This document shows positions 53,545-64,000 of a stretch of DNA of 64,000 bases, piece after piece. A program made the position numbers and the translations under genes. Origin of the DNA: Alphaproteobacteria bacterium (GTDB lineage: Bacteria > Pseudomonadota > Alphaproteobacteria > UBA8366 > Aestuariispiraceae); assembly GCA_033344895.1 (NCBI GenBank), contig JAWPMN010000001.1, positions 3,108,001-3,172,000 on the forward strand, written 5' to 3'. How positions within the stretch are numbered: position 1 is the stretch's first letter; each line of letters begins with the position of its first letter. The notes below the pieces were generated by a model that saw only the letters and a list, made by a program, of their open reading frames with translations, was not told where the DNA came from and did no database searches.

Positions 53545-54150
53545 ATGGCCTGGATCAAGACCGTCGCCTATCGGGATGCGGGGGAGAACCTGAAACCCCT
53601 GTATGACCGGGTGTCGGGACCGGACGAGAATGTCGACAACATCATGATGGCGCATTCCCTGCGGCCACATACGCTGGAGGGGCATATGACCCTCTACAAG
53701 GCGGTCCTGCACCATTACGACAACGAACTCCCAAAGTGGATTCTGGAGGTCATCGGCATTTATGTCAGCCTGCTCAACGGCTGCGCCTATTGTGCCGAGC
53801 ATCACTATGCGGGCCTGAAGCGACTGATGCGCGACAAGGAGCGCGCGCGGCTCATCCGGGAGGCGCTGGAGGCACGCCGACCATACGAGGCCCTGGACCG
53901 CCAGACGGCAAGGGCATTGGATTATGCCGAGAAACTGACCCTCGACCCGCGCAAGGTTTCGAAGTCTGACATCGAAGCCCTGCGGGAGGCCGGGTTCAAG
54001 GATGGTCAGATTTTAGAGATCAACCAGGTTACCGCGTATTTCGCCTATGCCAATCGCACCGTTCAGGGATTGGGGGTCGACATGGATGGCGACGTTCTGG
54101 GGCGGTCTCCGGGCAATGACGCCGATCCTGACAACTGGAAGCACGAATGA
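53545..54150 (+). CDS. Carboxymuconolactone decarboxylase family protein
   Basis: 201-aa AhpD-fold protein. CAYCAEHHYAG supplies the CxxC redox or catalytic pair with downstream His. MAWIKTVAYRDAGENLKPLY is a common start of uncharacterised peroxidase-related members. GGAGGG precedes 53545; the frame extends upstream over the divergent region. Overlaps the next gene by four bases (ATGA), so they are co-expressed. Confidence 0.85.
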   Translation: MAWIKTVAYRDAGENLKPLYDRVSGPDENVDNIMMAHSLRPHTLEGHMTLYKAVLHHYDNELPKWILEVIGIYVSLLNGCAYCAEHHYAGLKRLMRDKERARLIREALEARRPYEALDRQTARALDYAEKLTLDPRKVSKSDIEALREAGFKDGQILEINQVTAYFAYANRTVQGLGVDMDGDVLGRSPGNDADPDNWKHE

Positions 54151-55154
54151 ACGACACGTCCAATCCGATCGCCTGCACGGTCGACCTCACGGCACAGGGC
54201 CGCAATTGTGGATTTCTGACCGTGCCGCATTCGGTGCACCGGTCCGCCTATGGCCATATCCCGGTACCGATCGCATCCTTCGTCGGTCGAAATGAGGGGC
54301 CGTCCGTGCTGCTTATGGCGGGCAATCACGGGGACGAGTATGAGGGGCAGGTGATCCTGTCGACCCTGATCCGGGAACTGGATCCCGCACGGGTGAACGG
54401 CAGACTGACCCTGCTGCCGATGGCGAACTTTCCGGCGGCGGAGGCCGGTACACGCACATCGCCTGCGGACGGTGGCAACCTGAACCGGACCTTTCCGGGA
54501 AAACCGCGCGGTACGCCGACGGAAATGCTGGCGCATTTCATCGAACATCGGCTGATCGCCGGAACCGATCTGGTCATCGACCTTCATTCGGGCGGCAGCT
54601 CGCTGTATTGCGTGCCCTTCGGCATGACGTCCTGGGTGGAGGGCAATGCGCGTAACGATCTACGCCGCCGTGTCATGGCGGCGCTTGGATTGCAGGTGGC
54701 GTTGTACCATGCCCCGGACGGGGATGGCTGGTACTCCAGTTCCGCGGCCTGGCGTGCGGGCGCGGCCGGATTCACGCTGGAACTTGGTGGCGGCGGGACG
54801 GTCGACCCTGACATTCGCAAGGCTGCGCAGAACGGTGTGCTGCGCGCCCTTCGTGCAGTCGGCAGCTATGATGACGAAATGGCGGCAGGGCCGATTCCGC
54901 CGCATCCGCCGGAACTCAGGGATGAAAGCCTCCTCTCCGCCCAGGAGCCGGGCCTCTATGAACCGCTTGCCCATGCTGGCGACACGGTAAAGTCGGGGCA
55001 GCTTGTCGCGCGAATTCACTTTCCGGAAACCCCGGACAAGCCGCCACTGGATGTCATCCTGCCCCGCGGCGGCTATATTCTTGCCCACCGCGTGCCTGCG
55101 CGGGTGGTGCGCGGCGACGGCCTGTTTCACATCGGACATGCGGAAATGGTGTAA
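54147..55154 (+). CDS. Aspartoacylase / succinylglutamate desuccinylase family deacylase
   Basis: 335-aa zinc deacylase. His61 and Glu64 (GNHGDEYEG) and His147 (DLHSGG) form the zinc site, and Glu212 (FTLELGGGG) is the likely general base. The closest characterised relatives are N-acetyl-diaminobutyrate deacetylases (DoeB-like), but the ectoine genes that would confirm this are absent. The C-terminal part (about 250-330) is the beta-barrel tail. Coupled with the CMD-fold gene. Confidence 0.85.
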   Translation: MNDTSNPIACTVDLTAQGRNCGFLTVPHSVHRSAYGHIPVPIASFVGRNEGPSVLLMAGNHGDEYEGQVILSTLIRELDPARVNGRLTLLPMANFPAAEAGTRTSPADGGNLNRTFPGKPRGTPTEMLAHFIEHRLIAGTDLVIDLHSGGSSLYCVPFGMTSWVEGNARNDLRRRVMAALGLQVALYHAPDGDGWYSSSAAWRAGAAGFTLELGGGGTVDPDIRKAAQNGVLRALRAVGSYDDEMAAGPIPPHPPELRDESLLSAQEPGLYEPLAHAGDTVKSGQLVARIHFPETPDKPPLDVILPRGGYILAHRVPARVVRGDGLFHIGHAEMV

Positions 55155-55169
55155 GCGGCGCGGGGCTGA

Positions 55170-55496
55170 TCAGAACAGAACGGTGCTGCTTTCGTCGATT
55201 GTCTCCAGCGTCTCATAATGGACGCCTACGGAGTCGCCCTCGACATGCCGGACTTCGAAGGCTATGCGTTTTCGGATTCTGTAGCCCGCTGCCTGCATGT
55301 GCAGGTTCGCCTCGCCGCTCGCGCCGACATGGCGATAGGCCTCGGGCAGGATTGCACGGAAGCCGTTCGAACTGAAATCCTGCAATGAACGCAGCCGCCC
55401 ATCGAGTTCCAGAGTCGGCAGAACCGTCGTCAGCCGCAGTTCCTCGCGGCGATCCATCTTCTGCGCTTCATTCTGATACATTTCCATGACAACCAT
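55170..55496 (-). CDS. PilZ domain protein
   Basis: 108-aa single-domain protein. Arg17-x3-Arg21 (MDRREELRL) and Asp40-x-Ser42-x2-Gly45 (DFSSNGFRA) are the two c-di-GMP-binding motifs of PilZ, correctly spaced. No other domain. It would sense c-di-GMP, but its partner is not obvious from context. Confidence 0.8.
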   Translation of the reverse strand: MVVMEMYQNEAQKMDRREELRLTTVLPTLELDGRLRSLQDFSSNGFRAILPEAYRHVGASGEANLHMQAAGYRIRKRIAFEVRHVEGDSVGVHYETLETIDESSTVLF

Positions 55497-55690
55497 CGTG
55501 ACCCGATCCGCAAAATTCCCATTGGGAATGTGAGGATTCTAGGCAGGCTTTGTTAACACGCGGTAAATGGATGCCCAGGGGGCGGTAAGCAAAGGTACGA
55601 TCCTTCATGCGTCCAGCCCATGATATTAATCTGTTAGATAGATTTTGATTATGTGACAGACTGGCCAAGGGATTCAGGGGAGGGGCCGAC

Positions 55691-56572
55691 ATGTCCGTGA
55701 ACCATAGTCAACTTCGTGCATTTCATCACGTCGCCAATGAGGGCAGTTTCACCCGTGCGGCACAGGCTCTGGGCGTGTCCCAGCCAACCCTGTCCGCGCA
55801 GGTGAAGGCGCTGGAGGACGGATACGGCGTCCGCCTGTTCGACCGGCGCGGTCGTCGCATTGCCCTGACACCCCTGGCGCAGGACCTGCTGGCCGTGACC
55901 GAGCAGGTCTTCGCACTGGAAGGGGAGGCGGAGGCTTTACTGTCCGGAATACGGGATCCGGCCCGTGGAGCGTTGGCGATCGGCACGGAATCGCCGCACC
56001 ACGCGATGACGTTCCTGGCCGGATTGAAGACCCGGCATGACGGGCTGGTCCTGTCCGTTTCGGTTGGCGGGGCGCGTTCCGTTTTGCGAGATCTAAGGGA
56101 GTATCGCTGCGACGTGGCGGTGCTTTCAAACCCGCCGGACGCGCCGGACCTGTTCGCGGTTCCATTTCGGCGTGACCGGCTGGTGGCGATCGCGCCGGCG
56201 TCAGAACCGGAAGGGGACGCCCCGATCCCACTGTCGTTATTGCTGGAGCGACGGTTGATCCTGCGCGAAGCCGGGTCGGTGACGCGCGACGTGCTGCAGG
56301 CCGCCGCTGCCGCCCGCGGACTGAAACTACGGCCGCATCTGGAAATCGGCAGCCGGGAGGCGATTCGGGAAGCCGTCGTCGCGGGCCTGGGGGTCGGTGT
56401 CGTCTTTGAAAGCGAATTCGGCCGGGATGCGGGACTGCGCAGGATCAAGATCGCCGGTGCGGATCTGACCGTTCGTTATGCCGTGGTCTGCCTGGAAAAC
56501 CGCTGCCGCCTGGCCACCATCCGCGCCGCCATGGCTGTTGCGGAAATGCTGGCCGACCCGGCGGCAATGTGA
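55691..56572 (+). CDS. LysR family transcriptional regulator
   Basis: 293-aa regulator with an N-terminal helix-turn-helix (1-60: LRAFHHVANEGSFTRAAQAL, VSQPTLSAQVKALEDGYGV) and a C-terminal substrate-binding fold ending AMAVAEMLADPAAM. GGGGAGGGGCCGAC precedes the start. It has no adjacent divergent gene, so the target is unclear. Confidence 0.9.
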   Translation: MSVNHSQLRAFHHVANEGSFTRAAQALGVSQPTLSAQVKALEDGYGVRLFDRRGRRIALTPLAQDLLAVTEQVFALEGEAEALLSGIRDPARGALAIGTESPHHAMTFLAGLKTRHDGLVLSVSVGGARSVLRDLREYRCDVAVLSNPPDAPDLFAVPFRRDRLVAIAPASEPEGDAPIPLSLLLERRLILREAGSVTRDVLQAAAAARGLKLRPHLEIGSREAIREAVVAGLGVGVVFESEFGRDAGLRRIKIAGADLTVRYAVVCLENRCRLATIRAAMAVAEMLADPAAM

Positions 56573-56887
56573 GTGGGGCGTTACGCCGTCGGTCTGTCCC
56601 GATATGATCGCCATCAGGCTGGCCTCTCGCATGCGAATTCCAGGGGCGACCACGGTATCGCGCGCTTGATTCAGGGGCGCCCTGCCCATAAAGTCGCGCC
56701 GCTATGAAATCCGGTATGACCCAAGTCCAGGCGCGCTTTGCGGCGCCCATACGAATTATCGGCCCGACCCCTGCGGGCCGGGGCGCGCGGGTGTCGGGAT
56801 AAGACTGGTGTCGGTTCGGCCGAAAAGGCCGTTCCGGGCGCCGCCCCGATCCGGAATCTCGATTTTCACGTGACTGGAAGCTGACCC
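56573..56887 (+). other. Upstream region of ileS, no gene seen
   Basis: 315 bp with a promoter candidate (56666-56694) and GC-rich inverted segments (for example CGGCCC...GGGCCG near 56760). No T-box or other known leader is recognisable. Confidence 0.4.
56666..56694 (+). promoter_or_regulatory. Candidate promoter for ileS
   Basis: TTGATT (56666-56671) and TAAAGT (56689-56694), 17 bp apart, giving a leader of about 185 nt. Confidence 0.35.
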
Positions 56888-59770
<2,883 letters not shown>

Positions 59771-59771
59771 G

Positions 59772-60245
59772 ATGCAGCGGTTGGGTCTCGTCATTGCCGC
59801 GCTGGTCTTCGTGGCGGATCAGGTTTCCAAACCTTGGATTCTGTCCGTTTTCGAAGGTGGCGCGCGTCCGGTCGAAGTGACGCCGTTCTTCAATCTGGTG
59901 CTGGTGTATAACCGGGGCGTCAGTTTTGGACTGTTCAGCAATGATTCGGCCTACGGGCCATACATTCTTGCGGGACTGGCCGTGGCAATCGCTCTTGGGA
60001 TCTGGTGGTTCCTGCTGCGCAAGGCGACGGGCCGATACCTGGCCGTCGCCTGTGGCATGATCGTCGGCGGCGCCTTCGGCAATGCTCTGGACCGCCTGTT
60101 ATATGGCGGTGTGGTGGATTTTCTGGACTTTCATGTCGCCGGGTACCACTGGCCGGCCTTCAACATCGCCGATTGTGCTATCGTCGTGGGTGCGGTGCTG
60201 GTTGCCGCTGACGGCTTGTTCGGAAAGGCGAAACCCCTTACATGA
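59772..60245 (+). CDS. lspA: Lipoprotein signal peptidase
   Basis: 157-aa inner-membrane aspartic protease with four helices. Catalytic aspartates are in GNALDRLLYGGVVDF and FNIADCAIVVGAV. It starts one base after the ileS stop. It would process lipoproteins such as the following DUF3035 protein. Confidence 0.95.
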   Translation: MQRLGLVIAALVFVADQVSKPWILSVFEGGARPVEVTPFFNLVLVYNRGVSFGLFSNDSAYGPYILAGLAVAIALGIWWFLLRKATGRYLAVACGMIVGGAFGNALDRLLYGGVVDFLDFHVAGYHWPAFNIADCAIVVGAVLVAADGLFGKAKPLT

Positions 60246-60267
60246 TGAGGGGTGTCGGCAAGTATGT

Positions 60268-60273
60268 TATACT
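60268..60273 (+). promoter_or_regulatory. -10 element before the DUF3035 gene
   Basis: TATACT, about 22 bp after lspA ends. Transcription would start near 60280, which favours 60322 over 60283 as the coding start. No good -35 is seen. Confidence 0.35.
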
Positions 60274-60321
60274 GTCGGCGACATGGCAGCGTTCCATAAA
60301 CGAACGGATTTGGGACCGACA

Positions 60322-60921
60322 ATGACGGGACCGCGTAAATTGGGTGGAAGACTGGTAACGATCGGCCTGCTGGGCGGGACGATGCTGCTGACGGCCTGTT
60401 CGGCTGACACCGGCAAAATTCTCGGGCTGGAAAAGACGACGCCGGACGAGTTCGCCGTTGTGTCCCGTGCGCCGCTGTCGCTGCCGCCGGAATATGGCCT
60501 TCGTCCGCCCGATCCCAATGGTCAACGCTTTCAGGATCTGAAGCCGCAACTGGATGCCCAGCGTGCGGTATTCGGCGAAGAAGCCGTTCAGCGTCGCCTG
60601 GAGACAGAGGCCCAGTTGCGCCGGGCCGGCGTGACGCCGGGCGAAATGACGCTGCTGGACCGCACAGGTGCTATTGAGGCCAGCCCGGAAATCCGCCTTG
60701 TGGTGGATGAGGAAACAGCTGCCCTTGCGGCGGAACAGGAATCCTTCGTGGATGACCTGGTTTTCTGGCGTGAAGCGGAAAAATCCGGTGACGTGATCGA
60801 TGCCAATGAGGAAACCCGTCGCATTCAGGGCAATTCCGCGCTGGGCGTGCCGGTAACCGAGGGCCAGACGCCGATCATCACCCGCGAAGGCGAGAAATCC
60901 TGGTTCGAGTGGCCGTTCTAA
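60322..60921 (+). CDS. DUF3035 outer-membrane lipoprotein
   Basis: 199-aa predicted lipoprotein: basic N-terminus, hydrophobic TIGLLGGTMLL and lipobox LTAC with Cys26. The mature part has the DUF3035 features, LPPEYGLRPPDPNGQRFQ and a C-terminal GEKSWFEWPF. In alphaproteobacteria DUF3035 proteins are associated with the BAM outer-membrane assembly complex. An upstream ATG at 60283 is less likely because of the -10 element. Confidence 0.85.
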   Translation: MTGPRKLGGRLVTIGLLGGTMLLTACSADTGKILGLEKTTPDEFAVVSRAPLSLPPEYGLRPPDPNGQRFQDLKPQLDAQRAVFGEEAVQRRLETEAQLRRAGVTPGEMTLLDRTGAIEASPEIRLVVDEETAALAAEQESFVDDLVFWREAEKSGDVIDANEETRRIQGNSALGVPVTEGQTPIITREGEKSWFEWPF

Positions 60922-61049
60922 GCGCGTTCAAGGCCCGCTTGATTTCGTTTCCATAATTGGGAATTTCTGTGTCGAACGGTGGATGTTTTCGCCGTCCTTC
61001 CTATTTGCGTAATCGTTGGTCACAGAACATCGATTAAGAAGGGTAGCGG

Positions 61050-62408
61050 ATGCGGTCCTCGAAAGCCTCGATCGGCGCGGCGGCACTGGTGCTGCTCGCC
61101 GTGTTTCAGTCGGCGCAGGCCGAAGTCTTCAATGCGAAGGAGACGTTTCTCGACAACGGCATGCAGGTCGTTGTCGTGGAAAACCATCGGGCCCCGGTCG
61201 TAACGCATATGGTCTGGTATCGCGTCGGCGCGATGGACGAGCCTCCTGGCCGCTCCGGGATCGCGCATTTTCTGGAGCACCTGATGTTCAAGGGCACCGA
61301 CACCCTGGAACCGGGCGAGTTTTCGGCGATTGTCGCGCGTAATGGCGGGAAGGGAAATGCCTTCACCTCCCAGGACTTCACGGCCTATTTCCAGTCGGTC
61401 GCCAGTGATCGACTCGATCTCGTGATGCGGCTCGAGGCCGACAGGATGGCCAATCTGGATATCGCACAGGACCATTTCGAGCCGGAAAAGAAGGTCGTTC
61501 TCGAGGAGCGCCGTCAACGCGTCGATACGGAGCCGTCGTCGATCCTTTGGGAGCAGACGGCACCGGCGGTTTATCGAAACCATCCTTATGCCAATCCGGT
61601 GATCGGCTGGCGTCACGAAATCGAGGCGCTGCGGCTGGAAGATGCGATTGAGTTCTACAAGACCTATTACGCCCCCAACAATGCAATCCTGGTCGTGTCC
61701 GGCGATGTCGAGGCGAATGAGGTCTTCGCGATGGCGGAAAAGTATTACGGCGTGATTGCGCCAAGCGAGATCCCCGATCGGCCGGAGTTTCGCGAACCGC
61801 CGATGACCGTCGCGACCGAAGTGACCTATCGTGATCCGCGCGTCCGGCAGCCCAGTGTTTCGATCCGGAAACCGGCGCCGTCCTGGAATACAGCGACGGA
61901 CAAAGCCGAAACCTATGCGCTGGACGTGCTGTCCCAGATCATCGGTGGCGGCAACACGTCGAAGCTTTATCGTGCCCTGGTCATCGATCGCGGCGTCGCG
62001 GTCGGCGCCGGCGGTTGGTATGACGGCGACGGTCGCGGTCCCGGTACGATCGGCTTCTTCGTCAGCCCGGCGGACGGTACGACATTGGACGCCGCAGAGG
62101 CGGCGCTTCGCGAGGAAATCGCAAAACTGCTTGAAAACGGCGTTACGGAATCCGAGGTCCAGCGCGCCATTGTCCGGCTGCAGGATGCGGCGGCGACCGC
62201 GCGCGACAGCCTGAGCGGGCCAGCCATGACCATCGGCCGGGCCCTGGCGACCGGCAAGAGCCTGGAGGATGTCGAGACCTGGCCGGAGCGCATCGGCGCG
62301 GTGACGACAGACCAGGTGAACGAAGCCGCCCGCAAATACCTGTCCCGGCCGGGCGAGGTCGTCAGCCGCCTCCTGCCCGCCGACGGCCCGAAGGGAGAAA
62401 GCCAATGA
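61050..62408 (+). CDS. M16 family zinc peptidase, catalytic partner
   Basis: 452-aa secreted peptidase. The signal peptide spans about 1-24 (ALVLLAVFQSAQA). The inverted zinc motif HFLEH (73-77) and the distal Glu in VVLEERRQR (about 152-153) are intact. It probably degrades peptides in the periplasm together with the following gene, whose start overlaps its stop. Confidence 0.92.
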   Translation: MRSSKASIGAAALVLLAVFQSAQAEVFNAKETFLDNGMQVVVVENHRAPVVTHMVWYRVGAMDEPPGRSGIAHFLEHLMFKGTDTLEPGEFSAIVARNGGKGNAFTSQDFTAYFQSVASDRLDLVMRLEADRMANLDIAQDHFEPEKKVVLEERRQRVDTEPSSILWEQTAPAVYRNHPYANPVIGWRHEIEALRLEDAIEFYKTYYAPNNAILVVSGDVEANEVFAMAEKYYGVIAPSEIPDRPEFREPPMTVATEVTYRDPRVRQPSVSIRKPAPSWNTATDKAETYALDVLSQIIGGGNTSKLYRALVIDRGVAVGAGGWYDGDGRGPGTIGFFVSPADGTTLDAAEAALREEIAKLLENGVTESEVQRAIVRLQDAAATARDSLSGPAMTIGRALATGKSLEDVETWPERIGAVTTDQVNEAARKYLSRPGEVVSRLLPADGPKGESQ

Positions 62409-63736
62409 CCGGCCGCCCCGTTGCCTTTGTGCTCATTGTTCTGGCCGTCCTGACGCTGGGGGCCGTTCATCCTGCCCAGGCGGAGGTCCAGGTCGAGGAG
62501 GTCGTCAGCCCGGGCGGGATCACGGCCTGGCTGGTGCGCGACGATACGGTCCCGGTCACGGCCATCGAATTCTCCTTCAAGGGCGGCGGCGCCGGTCTCG
62601 ACCCGGAAGGAAAGGAAGGGACCGCCAACCTGGTCGCGTCGACAATCGATGAGGGATCGGGCCCCTATGACAGCAAGACCTATCAGCAACGGCTGGCCGA
62701 TCAGTCGATCCGCATCTCCTTCAGCGCAGGACGCGATGCATTCTCCGGCAGTTTCTACACGCTGAACCGGTATCGGGACGATGCGCTGGAACTTCTGCGT
62801 CTGGCGCTGACCGAACCGCGGTTCGATTCGGAGCCGGTGGAGCGTATCCGAAGCCAGATCATGGTCGGCATCCGTCAATCCGAGAGCGACCCGGAAAGCC
62901 GGGGAGGAAAGGCCTTGCGGGAAGCCATCTTCGGAGATCACCCTTACGCCGATCCGGTGGAGGGAACAGAGGACAGTCTGGCGGCGATTTCCGTAGACGA
63001 TATGCGCCGTTTCCTGGGGGAGGCATTGACCCGGGACAGGCTGACGATCGGCGTCGTCGGTGATATTGAGCCGCTGGAGCTTGGCGCGGCACTCGACAGG
63101 GTGTTCGGCGCCCTGCCCGAAACCGGCCGGGCGGATCCGACGCCGGATATCGATCCGGAGATCACGGGCAAGACGGTCGTGGTGGAGATGGATATCCCGC
63201 AGAGCACGATCCTGTTTGCGCAGCGGGGCCTGCAGATTGATGATCCACAATACTATGCCGGGATGGTGCTGAACTACGTGATCGGCGGAGGATCTTTCAG
63301 TTCGGTCCTGACGGATGAAATCCGCGTCAAACGAGGGCTGGTCTATTCTGTCTATTCCTTCTTGCATCCGATGGACCACGCGGCGCTGCTGCGCGGCGGT
63401 GCGGCGACCCAGAACGCGCGGGTGGGCGAAACGATCGGCCTGATTCGATCTGTCCTGAAGGACATCCGCGACAACGGTGTCTCCACGGAGCAGATCGCCG
63501 ATGCAAAGACCTACCTGACCGGCTCCTTCCCGCTGCGCTTTACCAATTCCTCGCAGATCGCCTCGCAACTGGACGCAATGCAGTACCACGGATTTCCGAT
63601 CGACTACTTCCAGACGCGAAATGCGCAGGTCGAGTCGGTAAGCGATGAGGATGTGAACCGACTGGCCGGTGAATGGCTTGACCCGGACAACCTGTTGTTC
63701 GTCGTGGTCGGGAAGCCGGAAGGGATTGGCGGCTGA
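62405..63736 (+). CDS. M16 family peptidase-like protein, non-catalytic partner
   Basis: 443-aa homologue of the preceding gene with a signal peptide (cleavage near AQA). The HxxEH site is replaced by GTANLVASTIDEGSG, so it cannot bind zinc normally. The C-terminal substrate-binding features are kept (RVKRGLVYSVYSF type, here IRVKRGLVYSVY). M16 enzymes of this class act as active/inactive pairs. Confidence 0.92.
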   Translation: MTGRPVAFVLIVLAVLTLGAVHPAQAEVQVEEVVSPGGITAWLVRDDTVPVTAIEFSFKGGGAGLDPEGKEGTANLVASTIDEGSGPYDSKTYQQRLADQSIRISFSAGRDAFSGSFYTLNRYRDDALELLRLALTEPRFDSEPVERIRSQIMVGIRQSESDPESRGGKALREAIFGDHPYADPVEGTEDSLAAISVDDMRRFLGEALTRDRLTIGVVGDIEPLELGAALDRVFGALPETGRADPTPDIDPEITGKTVVVEMDIPQSTILFAQRGLQIDDPQYYAGMVLNYVIGGGSFSSVLTDEIRVKRGLVYSVYSFLHPMDHAALLRGGAATQNARVGETIGLIRSVLKDIRDNGVSTEQIADAKTYLTGSFPLRFTNSSQIASQLDAMQYHGFPIDYFQTRNAQVESVSDEDVNRLAGEWLDPDNLLFVVVGKPEGIGG

Positions 63737-63844
63737 AGCCAGGCGTTCCCATTAATTCACATGCTCCCGGCAAAATAGTCTGGAAGCGGTGATGTCGGAA
63801 ATTTTATACTCTGGCGGGTAACGCACAGAGAAAGGGAACTTCCG

Positions 63845-64000
63845 ATGCTTCAGGGGCTCGCCACGATGCCGAACGGTCTGTCCATCCGCCCGGCGCGGCC
63901 CGCGGACAAGCCGTTTCTCGAGAAACTTCATCGCGATCAACGCGAGGACTTGAAGATGGTCGATGCGGACCGGGCCTATATCGAGGAACTGCTGGACATG
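63845..64000 (+). CDS. GNAT family N-acetyltransferase, 5' part
   Basis: Begins at 63845 with AAAGGGAAC before the ATG, and runs off the window after 52 codons. The start NGLSIRPARPADKPFLEKLH is typical of a GNAT domain's first strand and helix. The rest is needed for a firm call. A TATACT -10 element is at 63805-63810. Confidence 0.6.
   Translation, partial: MLQGLATMPNGLSIRPARPADKPFLEKLHRDQREDLKMVDADRAYIEELLDM

Overview
This window is a stretch of GC-rich chromosome from an alphaproteobacterium, most likely a Rhodospirillales-like lineage. The SUF-centred Fe-S gene order, the PAS_5 proteins, DUF1761, the DUF3035 lipoprotein and the TRAP and oxoprolinase catabolic genes all fit that group, but the genus cannot be named from sequence alone. 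Core genes (tyrS, ileS, lspA, cysE, iscR, sufBCDS, gdhA, hmgA) are intact and dense. I see no rRNA, tRNA or CRISPR array.

Layout. 1-8543: a DMT permease, a phosphodiesterase pair (glycerophosphodiester phosphodiesterase and a phosphonate-monoester-hydrolase-like sulfatase-fold enzyme), a Ca2+/cation antiporter, a TRAP transporter operon (dctP-dctQ-dctM) and a divergent AraC regulator. 8544-12851: an AT-rich island whose one recognisable gene, a membrane protein, is split by a complete 2.9-kb IS1595-family transposon (9224-12131) with 23-bp perfect terminal repeats, an 8-bp target duplication and passenger genes. 12852-15772: azlCD-like exporter and a Na/Pi symporter. 15799-23650: a catabolic block with a GntR regulator, an Asp/Glu-racemase-fold enzyme, an M24-fold hydrolase, a fused 5-oxoprolinase/hydantoinase, a winged-helix regulator and a sulfotransferase. 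23651-28008: a second AT-rich island, a DUF262 + HEPN gene pair of the defence/toxin type, inactivated by a second IS1595-family transposon (25160-27593, 8-bp target duplication) and by a frameshift.

28009-32880: an isochorismatase-fold protein, tyrS, anmK, an alpha/beta hydrolase and cysE. 33105-45647: an iron-sulfur block, cysE followed by iscR, two tandem cysteine desulfurases, a 2Fe-2S ferredoxin, gdhA, a cold-shock protein, a metallophosphoesterase and the sufR-B-C-D-S-T-A operon. 45660-55496: MFS carrier, second cation antiporter, MarR regulator divergent from hmgA, DUF1761, a GMC oxidoreductase, two PAS_5 paralogues, a carboxymuconolactone-decarboxylase-fold protein with an aspartoacylase-like deacylase, and a PilZ protein. 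55691-64000: LysR regulator, ileS-lspA-DUF3035 lipoprotein, a pair of M16 peptidases and the start of a GNAT acetyltransferase.

How parts connect. A near-identical palindrome (arms GACAATTTATC) stands before the TRAP operon and before the oxoprolinase gene, which suggests one regulator controls uptake and hydrolysis of the same class of compound. CysE makes the cysteine precursor used by the downstream desulfurases and SUF machinery. The two transposons each landed in an AT-rich gene, each removable on paper to restore an open reading frame, so the window shows recent decay of two horizontally acquired cargo segments.
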